Part shown: positions 53,146 through 63,489 of the stretch, piece by piece
How positions within the stretch are numbered: the first letter of the stretch is position 1
Layout: each line of letters opens with the position of its first letter
Assembly (NCBI GenBank): GCA_024583055.1
Contig: CP102145.1
Span: 1,674,001-1,738,000, forward strand
From: Streptococcus suis
GTDB taxonomy: Bacteria > Bacillota > Bacilli > Lactobacillales > Streptococcaceae
DNA: 64,000 nucleotides
Direction of reading: 5' to 3'
Notes under the pieces: generated by a model
The model's database searches: none
What the model was told of the DNA's origin: nothing
The model's input: the letters and a program-made list of their open reading frames with translations, nothing else
Made by a program: the position numbers and the translations under genes

Positions 53146-53554
53146 TAGACATGCCCTGCGGAAGTGCGCTTTGCAGGCGATTGTATCCCTAGAATTTGGC
53201 CAAGAGCCTGTCCAGGCTGCTCAATTTTCTTACCTCTATGACCGTGAGGAAGAGACAGAAGGTGTGGAAATTCCTCTCTTTCTCCTCAACTTGGTCAATG
53301 GTGTGGCAGCCTATCGAGAAGAATTGGACAAGGAATTGTCTAGCAAGCTCAAGTCTGGCTGGACCCTGGACCGTTTGACCCTGATTGATAAAAATATCAT
53401 GCGCCTGGGCCTCTTTGAAATCAAACATTTCGAGGAAACACCAGACCGTGTAGCTGTCAATGAGGCCATCGAGCTAGCCAAGGAATTTTCAGACGAGTCA
53501 TCCGCTAAATTCGTAAACGGCGTATTAAGCCAATTTATCCAAGAAGAAGCCTAA
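53135..53554 (+). CDS. nusB: Transcription antitermination factor NusB
   Basis: 139 residues, all helical, with NusB blocks [40 protein letters not shown] and [20 protein letters not shown]. It pairs with S10 (NusE) at rRNA leader boxA to prevent premature termination. The start lies inside the preceding gene, so it is translationally coupled. Confidence 0.96.
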   Translation: MKNNRHALRKCALQAIVSLEFGQEPVQAAQFSYLYDREEETEGVEIPLFLLNLVNGVAAYREELDKELSSKLKSGWTLDRLTLIDKNIMRLGLFEIKHFEETPDRVAVNEAIELAKEFSDESSAKFVNGVLSQFIQEEA

Positions 53555-53570
53555 TCAGGTTTCTTTTTTT
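53546..53570 (+). terminator. Terminator overlapping the nusB stop
   Basis: GAAGCCT-aatc-AGGTTTC (G-T pair) with a T run. Confidence 0.7.
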
Positions 53571-53724
53571 CGTTTCTTTTTGAGTTGGGAAAGGGAGATT
53601 ACTCTCAGAAAGAATTTAGCCCACCTGACTTAATAAACGCTCAGTTTCGGAAGGATGCCATGAAATGTTCAGAGTTGACTAGTTTGGCTGTCTATGGGAT
53701 GATACAGGAGAAGTAGAATTTGAC

Positions 53725-53756
53725 AAAAAAGACAAGCATTACACAATACTTGTCTT
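53725..53756 (-). terminator. Terminator of scrB-scrR
   Basis: On the minus strand AAGACAAG...CTTGTCTT (12-nt loop) followed by T; the 5' arm overlaps the scrR stop. Confidence 0.82.
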
Positions 53757-54720
53757 ATATACTAGCTCCGGCGGATAGGCTGACTGGCAAAACGTAGTTC
53801 CGTTTATCCAGTTCCTTGCCTTCGATTTTATCAATCAACAAATCCACCATCAATTTGGCGATGTCAGCCAATGGCTGCTTAATGGTTGTCAGCTGCGGGT
53901 AATAATTTTCAATGAAATAAGTCCCATCATAGCCAATCAATTTGAGGTCTTGCGGAATAGTCAAATTGAGCGATTGGGCAACGTTCCAGACCAGTATAGC
54001 TGTCAAATCGTCTGACACAAAGATGCCGTCGGGGGCGTGCTTTTCCAGAATGGACTTGATTTCCATTTCCTTGCGAATGGGTGTAAAGTCGCTGGCAACG
54101 TGATAGACGGTTTCATCTGGTAAGACGGAGAGGAAACCAGACCGTCGCAGACCAGTAGGGGAGTCGGAATTATCATTCCCCGAAATCATGATAGGTCGTT
54201 TGCAGCCTGCCTTTTTCAGGGTTTGGGCCGCCAAGACTCCTCCTCCGTGGTTATCAGAAGAGACAACGGGAATAGTAGGAGAGAGATTGCGGTCAAAGGC
54301 AATAATTGGGGCGGACACCCGGTCATAGTCCTTGATACCCAGGTTGTGACTGCCCGAGATGATGCCGTCAACCTGATTGGCCGCTAACATCTCTAGATAC
54401 TCTCTTTCCTTGTCCGATTCATGCTGGCTGTTGCAAATAATGGTCTTATAACCTCGGTTGAAGAGTTGGCTTTCCAGGTGTCCAATCAACTCGGCATAGA
54501 AAATATTATTGATAGTAGGGAAGATGAGTCCGACCAACTTGGCCGATTTTCCCTGCAAGCTCCTCGCCAAATTGTTGGGCTTGTAGCCCAATTCCCGCAT
54601 GGCATCCTGGACTTTTTTGACAGTTTTTTCTGACAAGTAGCCTTTTTTATTGATGACGCGGGACACGGTTGTGGGACTGACGCCAGCTAGGGCAGCAACA
54701 TCAGTTAGTTTTGCGACCAT
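53755..54720 (-). CDS. scrR: Sucrose operon repressor, LacI family
   Basis: 321 residues: an N-terminal LacI helix-turn-helix (KLTDVAALAGVSPTTVSRVI, residues 4-23) with hinge helix NNLARSLQGK, and a periplasmic-binding-protein-like core (60-321). It represses scrB/scrR and scrA in the absence of sucrose-derived ligand. It overlaps scrB by 20 bp and is co-transcribed with it; operators with AAACGTTT cores lie in the divergent region. Confidence 0.94.
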   Translation of the reverse strand: MVAKLTDVAALAGVSPTTVSRVINKKGYLSEKTVKKVQDAMRELGYKPNNLARSLQGKSAKLVGLIFPTINNIFYAELIGHLESQLFNRGYKTIICNSQHESDKEREYLEMLAANQVDGIISGSHNLGIKDYDRVSAPIIAFDRNLSPTIPVVSSDNHGGGVLAAQTLKKAGCKRPIMISGNDNSDSPTGLRRSGFLSVLPDETVYHVASDFTPIRKEMEIKSILEKHAPDGIFVSDDLTAILVWNVAQSLNLTIPQDLKLIGYDGTYFIENYYPQLTTIKQPLADIAKLMVDLLIDKIEGKELDKRNYVLPVSLSAGASI

Positions 54721-56155
54721 AATCTAAATGGTAGTAAGTTCCGGTTGGATTGCCACTGGTAATGGCAATGCCATTTTGATCAGCATCAGGGAAGACGCGA
54801 CCAGAAAATACTTTTTCTCCTTTATTGATGAAAATTTCAAAGACAGACTTGTCTATGAAAATATTGGCAGTAAGCGCTCCAGGCTGAATATCACAAGCGC
54901 GACTTGTGCCAAATTCAAGAGCAAATGGCTGACCACAATGTTCGCGGTCCAAGCTAATCTGTCCCTTTTCTGTATCAACTGTCAGCACCAAGCCTTTTTG
55001 GTCTGCATTGGCAAAGAGGACGATTTCATGCTTACCATTGGCAGCAAAGTCCAGCTCCAATTCGTAGACATTGTTGGTTTCTTTTTTTGCTGAAAATGGC
55101 AGAGCTTCTTGGCGGAGGCTAGTAATGGCTTCGACCGGGTACTGGTAGAGCTTGCCGTCCTTGATAGTCAATTCCTTGACCAGGGACAAGCAGCCCTGGT
55201 AATCATAAGTATCCGTAGGATATTCCACATCTGGCAGGGCCAACCAGCTGACAGATAAGGTGCGACCTTCTGGTGCGTTAAATGCCTGTGTTGCATAGCA
55301 CTCAAAACCGTAGTCAAGGTTGATTAACTCACTCGGTTCTACAATTTTTCCTGTTTCAGGGTCAAATGCCTGGCCAATCTTGTACATATTTGGATAGATG
55401 TTGCCGTAGTCCAGAATAGACTTGTCCAGACCCTGTGGGCAGTAGAGCAGGACGGGCTGGTCACCGACGAAGGCAATGTTTGGACATTCCATCATGTAGG
55501 CCGTCAGGTCATTTTCAAAATCCAAATCCGCCACATAGGTCCAATTGAGGTAGTCGTTGTTTTTAGCCTTGTAGAGCTTAACAATCCCCTTCAAATCCAG
55601 ATTTTGTCCACCGACGATGGCGTAATATTGTCCCTTGTAGTTGAAAATCTGTGGGTCACGGAAATGGTCAGTCGTATCCTCTGGCTGCTCAATCAAGACC
55701 TTGTCAATCTTCTCGATCTTGCCATCCTTGTCCATGAGGGCGCCAATCTGATAGGTGTGACGTTGCCAATTTTCATCGCGGACATTTCCTGTGTAAAAGA
55801 GGAAGAGTTTGTCACCAAACTCCATGGCAGAGCCAGAGTAGGCACCGTGGCTATCGAGTGGCGTATCAGGATACATAATGGTACCTGTTTCTTCAAAGTG
55901 CACTAAGTCCGTAGATTCGGTATGAACCCAAGATTTCAAGCCGTGGGCAGCACCGAATGGGAAGTACTGGTAGAAGAGGGTCCATTTTCCATTAAAGTAA
56001 GAAAAACCATTAGGGTCATTGAGCAAACCGTGAGGTGTTTCGATGTGGAAGTTAGTTCTCCAAGGTGAGCTTGCAGTATTTTGTTTAATTTTTCCAATGT
56101 ATTCTGGCGTCCAGTCAGCATAGGCTCTGTAACGCTCTTCAGTTGTAAAGGCCAT
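54701..56155 (-). CDS. scrB: Sucrose-6-phosphate hydrolase (GH32)
   Basis: 484 residues of GH32 invertase: nucleophile Asp47 in GLLNDPNGFSYF, FRDPQIF near residue 166, and the acid Glu in MECPNI near 217, followed by a C-terminal beta-sandwich. It splits sucrose-6-phosphate to glucose-6-phosphate and fructose in the cytoplasm. GGAGAAAAT precedes ATG. Divergent from scrA with the ScrR operators between. Confidence 0.95.
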   Translation of the reverse strand: MAFTTEERYRAYADWTPEYIGKIKQNTASSPWRTNFHIETPHGLLNDPNGFSYFNGKWTLFYQYFPFGAAHGLKSWVHTESTDLVHFEETGTIMYPDTPLDSHGAYSGSAMEFGDKLFLFYTGNVRDENWQRHTYQIGALMDKDGKIEKIDKVLIEQPEDTTDHFRDPQIFNYKGQYYAIVGGQNLDLKGIVKLYKAKNNDYLNWTYVADLDFENDLTAYMMECPNIAFVGDQPVLLYCPQGLDKSILDYGNIYPNMYKIGQAFDPETGKIVEPSELINLDYGFECYATQAFNAPEGRTLSVSWLALPDVEYPTDTYDYQGCLSLVKELTIKDGKLYQYPVEAITSLRQEALPFSAKKETNNVYELELDFAANGKHEIVLFANADQKGLVLTVDTEKGQISLDREHCGQPFALEFGTSRACDIQPGALTANIFIDKSVFEIFINKGEKVFSGRVFPDADQNGIAITSGNPTGTYYHLDYGRKTN

Positions 56156-56190
56156 ATTTTCTCCAAAAATCTATACTATTTCATCCTATA

Positions 56191-56206
56191 TAGTAAACGT
56201 TTCCTG
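56191..56206. promoter_or_regulatory. ScrR operator next to scrB
   Basis: TAGTAAACGTTTCCTG, an imperfect palindrome with the AAACGTTT core of LacI-type operators, 36 bp upstream of scrB. Confidence 0.7.
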
Positions 56207-56256
56207 CTTAAAAATCAAGTTTTTACCGTTATTTTGGATGAATTTATAAAAAAATA

Positions 56257-56294
56257 TGACAAACGTTTGACATATTTCTCAAAAGTGTTATAAT
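56257..56294 (+). promoter_or_regulatory. scrA promoter with overlapping ScrR operator
   Basis: TGACAAACGTTTGACA (56257-56272) has a perfect CAAACGTTTG core. Its right half forms the -35 TTGACA (56267-56272). With a 16-bp spacer and TGTTATAAT (TATAAT 56289-56294) this makes a strong promoter that ScrR would occlude. Confidence 0.83.
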
Positions 56295-56354
56295 AAAAAC
56301 ACTGAAAGGTTTGAAAACACTTTCAAAAAATAAAAAATAAGGAGATTTTGCAAG

Positions 56355-58244
56355 ATGAATAACACACAAATTGCAAAAGAAGTCATCGAAGCCCTCGGTG
56401 GACGTGAAAACGTACGTAGCGTAGCTCACTGTGCGACACGCCTCCGTGTTATGGTCGTTGACGAAGGAAAAATTGATAAGGATAAGGCTGAGAACATTGA
56501 AAAAGTTCAAGGTGCCTTCTTTAACTCAGGTCAATACCAAATCATCTTTGGTACTGGTACTGTAAATAAAATCTACGATGAAGTCGTAGCACTTGGCTTG
56601 CCAACAGCAACAACTGGTGAGCAAAAGGCAGAAGCAGCGAAACAAGGAAATGGTTTCCAACGTGCTATCCGTACTTTCGGTGACGTATTCGTTCCAATCA
56701 TCCCTGCTATCGTAGCGACTGGTCTCTTCATGGGTCTCCGTGGATTGTTGGCTGCATTTGGCTACACTTTGCCAGAAGATTTGAACGTTTACTCACAAAT
56801 CTTGACAGATACAGCCTTCATCGTATTGCCAGCCTTGGTAGTATGGTCTACCTTCCGCGTATTCGGTGGTAACCAAACCATCGGTATCGTTCTTGGTATG
56901 ATGCTGATCGCTGGACAATTGCCAAACGCTTGGGTGGTTGCTAACGGTGGTGATGTTGTACCTCTGAAATTCTTCGGCTTTATCCCAGTCGTTGGTTTGC
57001 AAGGTTCCGTTTTGCCAGCCTTCATCATCGGTTTGGTCGGTGCTAAATTTGAAAAAGCAGTCCGTAAGGTTGTTCCAGACGTTCTTGACCTCTTGGTAAC
57101 GCCATTCATTACACTCTTTGTAATGTCAATCCTCGGTTTGTTTGTCATTGGTCCAGTCTTCCACGTAGTTGAAAACTACATCTTGGCTGGTACTCAAGCA
57201 ATCTTGCACTTGCCATTTGGTCTTGGTGGTCTCCTTATCGGTGGTGTTCACCAAGTTATCGTCGTATCTGGTGTTCACCATATCTTCAACTTCTTGGAAG
57301 CTCAATTGGTAGCCAACACTGGTGCTAACCCATTCAACGCGATTATCACAGCAGCTATGACAGCACAAGGTGCTGCAACAGTAGCGGTTGGTGTGAAAAC
57401 AAAAAATCCTAAATTGAAAGCTCTTGCTTTCCCAGCAGCTCTTTCTGCCTTCCTTGGTATTACTGAGCCAGCTATCTTCGGTGTTAACTTGCGTTACCGC
57501 AAACCATTCCTTCTTTCATTGATTGCAGGTGCAATCGGTGGTGCCTTTGCCTCAATCCTTGGACTTGCTGGTAACGGTATGGGTGTAACCATCATTCCTG
57601 GTGCGACACTTTATGTTGGTAACGGCCAATTGTTCCAATACATCCTCATGGTAGCCGTATCATTTGCTCTTGGTTTTGCCTTGACTTACCTCTTCGGATT
57701 CGAGGATGAGACTCCAGCACAAGCTGTTGAGACTTCTACTTTGAAAAACGAAGCATCAACAGGTGCAGTTGCTCCAGCAGCGGACCTTGCTGAAGAAACT
57801 CTTGTTTCTCCATTGTCAGGTGACGTTGTAGCTCTTGAAAATGTGAACGACCCAGTATTCTCATCAGGTGCTATGGGTAAAGGTTTGGCAGTTAAGCCAA
57901 CTGAAGGTGTTGTCTATGCTCCGGCGGATGCTGAAGTAACCATCGCTTTTGAAACAGGCCATGCCTACGGTTTGAAAACAGTGACTGGTGCTGAAATCTT
58001 GATTCACATCGGTATCGATACAGTTTCTATGAACGGTAACGGATTTGAGAAATTGGTTGCTGCTGGTGACAAGGTAAAAGCTGGTACACCACTTGCTAAA
58101 TTTGATGCAGCGAAAATCGCTGAAGCAGGTCTTGATGATACAACCATGATCATCGTGACAAACACTGCAGACTTCACAGAAGTAGCTCCACTTGCTGAGG
58201 GTACAATCGCTCATGGTGCGGACTTCTTGAAAGTTGTTAAATAA
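56355..58244 (+). CDS. scrA: Sucrose PTS EIIBCA
   Basis: 629 residues: EIIB (phospho-Cys26 in VAHCATRLRV), a 10-helix EIIC (about 110-450, HQVIVVSGVHHIFNFLEAQL, ITEPAIFGVNLRYRKPF) and a C-terminal EIIA (about 480-629, LIHIGIDTVSMNGNGF). It imports sucrose as sucrose-6-phosphate. Codon use is biased as in highly expressed genes. It is a paralogue of the interrupted treB. AAGGAG precedes ATG, followed by a terminator. Confidence 0.96.
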   Translation: MNNTQIAKEVIEALGGRENVRSVAHCATRLRVMVVDEGKIDKDKAENIEKVQGAFFNSGQYQIIFGTGTVNKIYDEVVALGLPTATTGEQKAEAAKQGNGFQRAIRTFGDVFVPIIPAIVATGLFMGLRGLLAAFGYTLPEDLNVYSQILTDTAFIVLPALVVWSTFRVFGGNQTIGIVLGMMLIAGQLPNAWVVANGGDVVPLKFFGFIPVVGLQGSVLPAFIIGLVGAKFEKAVRKVVPDVLDLLVTPFITLFVMSILGLFVIGPVFHVVENYILAGTQAILHLPFGLGGLLIGGVHQVIVVSGVHHIFNFLEAQLVANTGANPFNAIITAAMTAQGAATVAVGVKTKNPKLKALAFPAALSAFLGITEPAIFGVNLRYRKPFLLSLIAGAIGGAFASILGLAGNGMGVTIIPGATLYVGNGQLFQYILMVAVSFALGFALTYLFGFEDETPAQAVETSTLKNEASTGAVAPAADLAEETLVSPLSGDVVALENVNDPVFSSGAMGKGLAVKPTEGVVYAPADAEVTIAFETGHAYGLKTVTGAEILIHIGIDTVSMNGNGFEKLVAAGDKVKAGTPLAKFDAAKIAEAGLDDTTMIIVTNTADFTEVAPLAEGTIAHGADFLKVVK

Positions 58245-58261
58245 TCCGTAAAATAGGCACA

Positions 58262-58284
58262 GAAAAAGGCGATAAGCCTTTTTC
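58262..58284 (+). terminator. Terminator after scrA
   Basis: GAAAAAGGC-gataa-GCCTTTTTC. A TATAAT (58303-58308) for scrK follows. Confidence 0.8.
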
Positions 58285-58337
58285 TTCTATTTCTTTCTAT
58301 GGTATAATAGATTGATAAAAATAATGGAGAAAATCAG

Positions 58338-59219
58338 ATGACAAAATTATACGGTAGCTTGGAAGCTGGTGGTACAAAGTTTGTTTGTGCGGTCGGTGAT
58401 GAAGATTTCCAAGTCATTGAAAAGACACAGTTTCCGACAACAACGCCCTATGAAACCATTGAGCGTACGGTAGAATTTTTCAAACGCTACGAAGATCGTT
58501 TGGCTGGGATTGCTATTGGTTCGTTTGGTCCGATTGATATTGACCAAAACTCACAAACCTATGGCTATATCACTTCAACACCAAAACCTCATTGGTCAAA
58601 TATTGACTTGCTGGGCTTGATTGCAAAAGAATTTAACATTCCTTTCTACTTTACGACAGATGTAAACTCTTCTGCTTTTGGTGAGACCTTGGTGCGCAAG
58701 GGTGTGAAGAGTCTGGTTTATTATACGATTGGTACAGGTATCGGTGCTGGGGCTATTCAAAATGGTGAGTTTGTCGGTGGTCTCGGCCATACCGAAGCAG
58801 GCCATACTTACGTTGCACTCCACCCTTACGATGTAAAAAATGAATTCAACGGCGTTTGTCCTTTCCACAATGGCTGTTTGGAAGGTCTGGCAGCTGGTCC
58901 TTCCTTGGAAGGTCGTACAGGCATCCGCGGTGAGTTGATTGAGCTAAACTCTGATGTCTGGGATGTACAGGCTTACTATATTGCTCAGGCCGCAGTGCAG
59001 GCAACACTTTTGTATCGTCCGCAAGTCATCGTTTTCGGTGGTGGTGTGATGGCGCAGGAGCACATGCTTAACCGTGTCCGTGAGAAATTTACAGGCCTCA
59101 TGAATGACTATCTGCCAACACCAGATGTCAAGGACTACATCGTGACACCTGCTGTTGCGGAAAATGGTTCTGCGACACTCGGAAACTTTGCTTTAGCCAA
59201 AAAAGTAGCTGAAAAATAA
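58338..59219 (+). CDS. scrK: Fructokinase (ROK family)
   Basis: 293 residues of the ROK sugar-kinase family: LYGSLEAGGTKFVCAVGDED (ATP motif), TDVNSSAFGE, the catalytic Asp region, GGLGHTEAGHTYVALH, and zinc-type residues HPYDVKNEFNGVCPFHNGC. It phosphorylates fructose released by ScrB. It follows scrA with its own -10 (58303-58308). Together with manA it feeds hexose phosphates into glycolysis. Confidence 0.94.
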   Translation: MTKLYGSLEAGGTKFVCAVGDEDFQVIEKTQFPTTTPYETIERTVEFFKRYEDRLAGIAIGSFGPIDIDQNSQTYGYITSTPKPHWSNIDLLGLIAKEFNIPFYFTTDVNSSAFGETLVRKGVKSLVYYTIGTGIGAGAIQNGEFVGGLGHTEAGHTYVALHPYDVKNEFNGVCPFHNGCLEGLAAGPSLEGRTGIRGELIELNSDVWDVQAYYIAQAAVQATLLYRPQVIVFGGGVMAQEHMLNRVREKFTGLMNDYLPTPDVKDYIVTPAVAENGSATLGNFALAKKVAEK

Positions 59220-59233
59220 GTCTGACATAAGTG

Positions 59234-59260
59234 AGAAGCTTGGCTCTGCCAGGCTTTTCT
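59234..59260 (+). terminator. Terminator after scrK
   Basis: AGAAGCTTGG-ctctg-CCAGGCTTTTCT, imperfect, with moderate T content. Confidence 0.65.
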
Positions 59261-59330
59261 GTGGCTCTTCATTGGTATTTATTGGGAAATTTGATAAGAT
59301 AGGGCTAGAAGAATTGAGAAGGAGACTATT

Positions 59331-60272
59331 ATGGCACAACCATTATTTTTAAACTCCGTCATGCAGGAAAAAATCTGGGGTGGGAATCGTTTAGAGACTG
59401 AATTCGGTTATGAAATTCCCAGCCAGACGACCGGTGAATTTTGGGCCATTTCGGCTCATCCCAACGGCGTTTCCGTCGTAGCCAATGGCGATTACAAGGG
59501 TACTCCCTTGGACAAGTTATATGCTGAGCGTCGTGATTTATTTGGCGACAGTGACAGCCCCTTTTTTCCGCTTTTGACCAAAATTCTGGATGCCAATGAT
59601 TGGTTGTCTGTTCAGGTTCATCCGGACGATAGCTATGCCTTAGAGCATGAGGGCGAATTGGGAAAGACTGAGTGCTGGTATGTGATTGCGGCGGATGAGG
59701 GGGCTGAGATTATCTACGGTCACGAGGCCAAGAGCCGTCAAGAATTGGCCCAGATGATTGAGGACAAGGAGTGGGATAGATTGTTGACCCATGTGCCGGT
59801 CAAGACAGGTGACTTTTTCTATGTGCCAAGCGGGACCATGCACGCTATCGGCAAGGGAATTATGATTTTGGAAACCCAGCAGTCCAGCGACACGACCTAT
59901 CGGGTCTATGATTTTGACCGTAAGGATGATGTTGGCAACCTCCGTGACCTCCATATCCAGCAGTCTATTGATGTTCTGACCATTGGTGAGCCAGCAAACA
60001 GCCACCCCGATACTATTGAAGCTGGGGCGTTGAGGGCCACAACTTATGTCAGCAATGAATTTTTCACGGTTTACAAGTGGGAAATCGAGGATGCGGTCAT
60101 TTTCAAAAAACAAGCTCCCTACTATCTAGTCAGCGTCCTTGATGGTGTAGGCGAATTGCAGGTTGATGGTCAAGTCTACGAGATTGAAAAAGGAAGCCAC
60201 TTTATTTTGCCAAGCAATGTGCTGGAATGGGAATTTTCAGGGCAATTGGAAATGATAGTTAGTCATCCATAG
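59331..60272 (+). CDS. manA: Mannose-6-phosphate isomerase, class I
   Basis: 313 residues of the cupin-type isomerase: MQEKIWGGNRLETEFGYEIP, DANDWLSVQVHPDDSYALEH with zinc ligands, GKTECWYVI, and FYVPSGTMHAIGKGI. It interconverts mannose-6-phosphate and fructose-6-phosphate. AAGGAG precedes ATG. It is commonly next to scrK in streptococci. Confidence 0.94.
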   Translation: MAQPLFLNSVMQEKIWGGNRLETEFGYEIPSQTTGEFWAISAHPNGVSVVANGDYKGTPLDKLYAERRDLFGDSDSPFFPLLTKILDANDWLSVQVHPDDSYALEHEGELGKTECWYVIAADEGAEIIYGHEAKSRQELAQMIEDKEWDRLLTHVPVKTGDFFYVPSGTMHAIGKGIMILETQQSSDTTYRVYDFDRKDDVGNLRDLHIQQSIDVLTIGEPANSHPDTIEAGALRATTYVSNEFFTVYKWEIEDAVIFKKQAPYYLVSVLDGVGELQVDGQVYEIEKGSHFILPSNVLEWEFSGQLEMIVSHP

Positions 60273-60341
60273 AATCTGGAAGGCAGTCCTGCTAAGGGGC
60301 TGTTTTCTTTGTGAAAAGCGTGTTTGAGAGTTGTTCCAACC

Positions 60342-60370
60342 TTGAAAAAAACCAAATCTTGTGCTAGAAT
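60342..60370 (+). promoter_or_regulatory. secA promoter
   Basis: TTGAAA, a 17-bp spacer and TGCTAGAAT (TAGAAT 60365-60370). The leader to secA is about 145 nt and includes a TACCC/GGGTA stem near 60449-60470. Confidence 0.65.
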
Positions 60371-60518
60371 ATATTATTGAACTATGTCATCTGGCCTGGA
60401 ATTTTTAGGTTCTTGTCAAATGGTTGTCAGCTATTGATGGATGTAGCTTACCCAAAGACGGAAGGGTATCCTTGTGACAGGTCAGACAAGCAAAATCAAG
60501 TTAAGTAGGAAGTACAGA

Positions 60519-63038
60519 ATGGTTAGAAATATGCTCCGCTCCATTATTGAAAATGATAAGGGTGAGCAAAGAAAATTAGAAAAAATGGCGGACAAGGTTT
60601 TCTCTTATGCAGATGCCATGGAAGCCTTGACGGATGAGCAGTTGCAGGCCAAGACGCAGGAGTTTAGGGACCGCCTTGCCAAAGGTGAAACCTTGGATGA
60701 ACTCCTCTATGAAGCCTTTGCCGTTGTTCGTGAGGGTGCGCGTCGTGTCCTGGGTCTCTATCCTTACAAGGTTCAGGTCATGGGTGGTATCGTTCTCCAC
60801 AATGGTGACGTTCCAGAGATGCGTACTGGTGAAGGGAAGACCTTGACGGCGACTATGCCGGTTTACCTCAACGCCCTGACAGGTGAAGGGGTACATGTAG
60901 TAACGGTCAATGAGTACCTTTCTACTCGTGATGCGACTGAGATGGGTGAGCTTTATTCATGGTTGGGTCTGTCGGTTGGGATCAACTTGGCAGCCAAATC
61001 ACCTTTTGAAAAGCGTGAAGCCTATAACTGCGATATCACTTACTCCACCAACTCGGAGATTGGTTTCGACTACCTTCGTGATAACATGGTGGTGCGTGCA
61101 GAAGATATGGTACAGCGCCCGCTCAACTATGCCTTGGTCGATGAAGTTGACTCAATCCTGATCGACGAGGCCCGTACACCTTTGATCGTTTCAGGTCCTC
61201 AAGGCTCAGAAACAAACCAGCTCTATTTCTTGGCGGATAAGTTGGTCAAATCTTTGGATCGCGACGACTATATCATCGATGTACCGTCTAAAACCATTGG
61301 TTTGGCGGATTCAGGGATTGACAAGGCTGAGAAATTCTTCAAGCTGGACAACCTCTATGATATTGAGAACGTGGCTATTACCCACTTCTTGGACAATGCC
61401 CTCCGTGCCAACTATATCATGACCTACGATGTTGACTATCTGGTCAATGAAGAGCAGGAAGTCATGATCATCGATCCATTTACAGGTCGTACCATGGAAG
61501 GACGTCGCTATTCTGACGGTCTGCACCAGGCTATTGAAGCCAAAGAAGGTGTACCTGTCCAGAATGAATCCAAGACGTCTGCCTCTATCACCTATCAGAA
61601 CCTCTTCCGTATGTATAAGAAATTGTCTGGTATGACGGGTACTGGTAAGACAGAAGAGGAAGAATTCCGAGAAATTTACAATATCCGCATCATTCCTATC
61701 CCAACCAACCGTCCAATTCAACGTATCGACCATGAAGACTTACTCTATCCAAACTTGGAATACAAGTTTAATGCTGTAGTGCGTGATGTCAAAGAACGTT
61801 ACCAAAAAGGTCAACCAGTTCTTGTCGGTACTGTTGCGGTTGAGACCTCTGACTTGATTTCTCAAAAATTGGTGGCTGCAGGGGTTCCGCACGAGGTTCT
61901 TAATGCTAAGAACCACTACCGTGAAGCCCAAATTATCATGAACGCTGGTCAGCGTGGTGCTGTTACTATTGCCACCAACATGGCCGGTCGTGGTACGGAT
62001 ATCAAGTTGGGTCCTGGTGTGCGTGAACTTGGCGGTCTTTGCGTTATCGGTACGGAGCGCCATGAGAGCCGCCGTATCGATAATCAGCTCCGCGGACGTT
62101 CCGGTCGTCAAGGGGATCCAGGTGAATCACAATTCTACTTATCCTTGGAAGATGATTTGATGAAACGCTTTGGTTCAGAGCGAATCAAGGCCTTCATGGA
62201 GCGGATGAACTTGTCTGAAGAAGAGTCTGTCATCAAGTCTGGCATGTTGACTCGTCAGGTTGAGGCGGCGCAGAAGCGTGTCGAAGGAAACAACTACGAT
62301 TCTCGTAAACAGGTCCTTCAGTATGATGATGTTATGCGTGAACAGCGCGAGATTATCTACAGCCAACGCCATGATGTGATTACTGCTGAACGCGATTTGG
62401 GTCCTGAAATTCGCTCTATGATTCAGCGGACAATTGAGCGCCTGATTGACTCCCATAAGAGCTTCAGTCGTGAAGAGGCCTTGGATTCAATTCTCAAATT
62501 TGCTCATGCCAATTTGGTTGACGAGGAGAGTTTGCGCCTATCTGATTTGGAAGACCTCAGCTATGGGGAAATTGCAGATGAATTGTACGACAGAGCCATT
62601 GCGGTTTATGATTCACAGCTTGCCAAATTAAAAGATGAGGACCGTATTCGCGAGTTCCAAAAAGTCTTGATTTTGCGTGTAGTGGATAATAAATGGACAG
62701 ATCATATCGATGCTCTGGATCAATTGCGAAATGCAGTTAGTCTGCGTGGTTATGCTCAGAACAATCCGATTGTCGAGTACCAGTCAGAAGCCTTTACCAT
62801 GTTCAATGACATGATTGGTTCGATTGAGTTTGATGTGACGCGTTTGATGATGAAGGCTCAGATTCACGACAATATTGAACGTGAACGTGCAGCCCATGAG
62901 GCACATACAACAGCAGTTAAGAATATCATCCCACCGACTCGTGCAGTTCCGAAAGAGGCCTTTGAGGGTGTCGATCGCAATGCACCATGTCCATGTGCTT
63001 CAGGGAAGAAATTTAAAAACTGTCACGGAAGACAGTAA
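60519..63038 (+). CDS. secA: Protein translocase ATPase SecA
   Basis: 839 residues from ATG 60519, chosen for GGAAG upstream and because the product then begins [20 protein letters not shown] like other SecA proteins; an upstream GTG would add 15 atypical residues. Walker [10 protein letters not shown] is near residue 103, [11 protein letters not shown] near 208, and [19 protein letters not shown] helicase motifs ([15 protein letters not shown]) near 485. The C-terminal zinc motif is [14 protein letters not shown]. It drives preproteins through SecYEG. Confidence 0.97.
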   Translation: MVRNMLRSIIENDKGEQRKLEKMADKVFSYADAMEALTDEQLQAKTQEFRDRLAKGETLDELLYEAFAVVREGARRVLGLYPYKVQVMGGIVLHNGDVPEMRTGEGKTLTATMPVYLNALTGEGVHVVTVNEYLSTRDATEMGELYSWLGLSVGINLAAKSPFEKREAYNCDITYSTNSEIGFDYLRDNMVVRAEDMVQRPLNYALVDEVDSILIDEARTPLIVSGPQGSETNQLYFLADKLVKSLDRDDYIIDVPSKTIGLADSGIDKAEKFFKLDNLYDIENVAITHFLDNALRANYIMTYDVDYLVNEEQEVMIIDPFTGRTMEGRRYSDGLHQAIEAKEGVPVQNESKTSASITYQNLFRMYKKLSGMTGTGKTEEEEFREIYNIRIIPIPTNRPIQRIDHEDLLYPNLEYKFNAVVRDVKERYQKGQPVLVGTVAVETSDLISQKLVAAGVPHEVLNAKNHYREAQIIMNAGQRGAVTIATNMAGRGTDIKLGPGVRELGGLCVIGTERHESRRIDNQLRGRSGRQGDPGESQFYLSLEDDLMKRFGSERIKAFMERMNLSEEESVIKSGMLTRQVEAAQKRVEGNNYDSRKQVLQYDDVMREQREIIYSQRHDVITAERDLGPEIRSMIQRTIERLIDSHKSFSREEALDSILKFAHANLVDEESLRLSDLEDLSYGEIADELYDRAIAVYDSQLAKLKDEDRIREFQKVLILRVVDNKWTDHIDALDQLRNAVSLRGYAQNNPIVEYQSEAFTMFNDMIGSIEFDVTRLMMKAQIHDNIERERAAHEAHTTAVKNIIPPTRAVPKEAFEGVDRNAPCPCASGKKFKNCHGRQ

Positions 63039-63073
63039 CAGCTTTTCGAATAGATAAAGAATAAACAGAACAG

Positions 63074-63118
63074 GAGCGTGGTGGGGCAGGAATGAGTAGC
63101 CTCCCCGCTCTATTTTTT
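63074..63118 (+). terminator. Terminator between secA and acpS
   Basis: GAGCG...GGGG paired with CCCCGCTC around an internal loop, followed by TATTTTTT. Imperfect, so partial read-through into acpS-alr is possible. Confidence 0.6.
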
Positions 63119-63126
63119 AGGTGAAA

Positions 63127-63489
63127 ATGATTATTGGTCACGGTATAGATTTACAGGAAATCGCAGCGATTGCGGCAGCAATGGAGGGCAAGCCCCGTTT
63201 TGTAGAAAAGGTGCTGACTGAATCAGAGAGAGAACGGTTTTCGAGCCTGTCTGGGCGCAGACAAGTTGAATTTTTGGCTGGTCGTTGGGCGGCAAAAGAA
63301 GCCTTTGTCAAGGCCATGGGAACGGGGATTGGAAAAATCGGTTTTCAGGATTTGGAGATTTTGCCGGATGAGAAGGGGCGTCCAGTGGTCACAAAATCGC
63401 CTGCAGCCTGTAAAGTTTGGCTGAGTATCAGTCATTCAGGGAATTTTGTCCAGGCCAGTGTCATTTTGGAGGAAGAGGATGAAAGCTAG
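63127..63489 (+). CDS. acpS: Holo-[acyl-carrier-protein] synthase
   Basis: 120 residues from ATG 63127 (GTG 63121 is an alternative): [12 protein letters not shown] with Mg-binding Asp8, then [36 protein letters not shown] with Glu, and [15 protein letters not shown]. It transfers 4'-phosphopantetheine to ACP. alr starts within its last codons (11-bp overlap), implying coupled translation. Confidence 0.95.
   Translation: MIIGHGIDLQEIAAIAAAMEGKPRFVEKVLTESERERFSSLSGRRQVEFLAGRWAAKEAFVKAMGTGIGKIGFQDLEILPDEKGRPVVTKSPAACKVWLSISHSGNFVQASVILEEEDES

Noticed and set aside
56295..56340. TGAAAGGTTTGAAAACACTTTCA as a cre site in the scrA leader
   Set aside because: It lacks the central CG of the cre consensus; it is only an AT-rich partial repeat.
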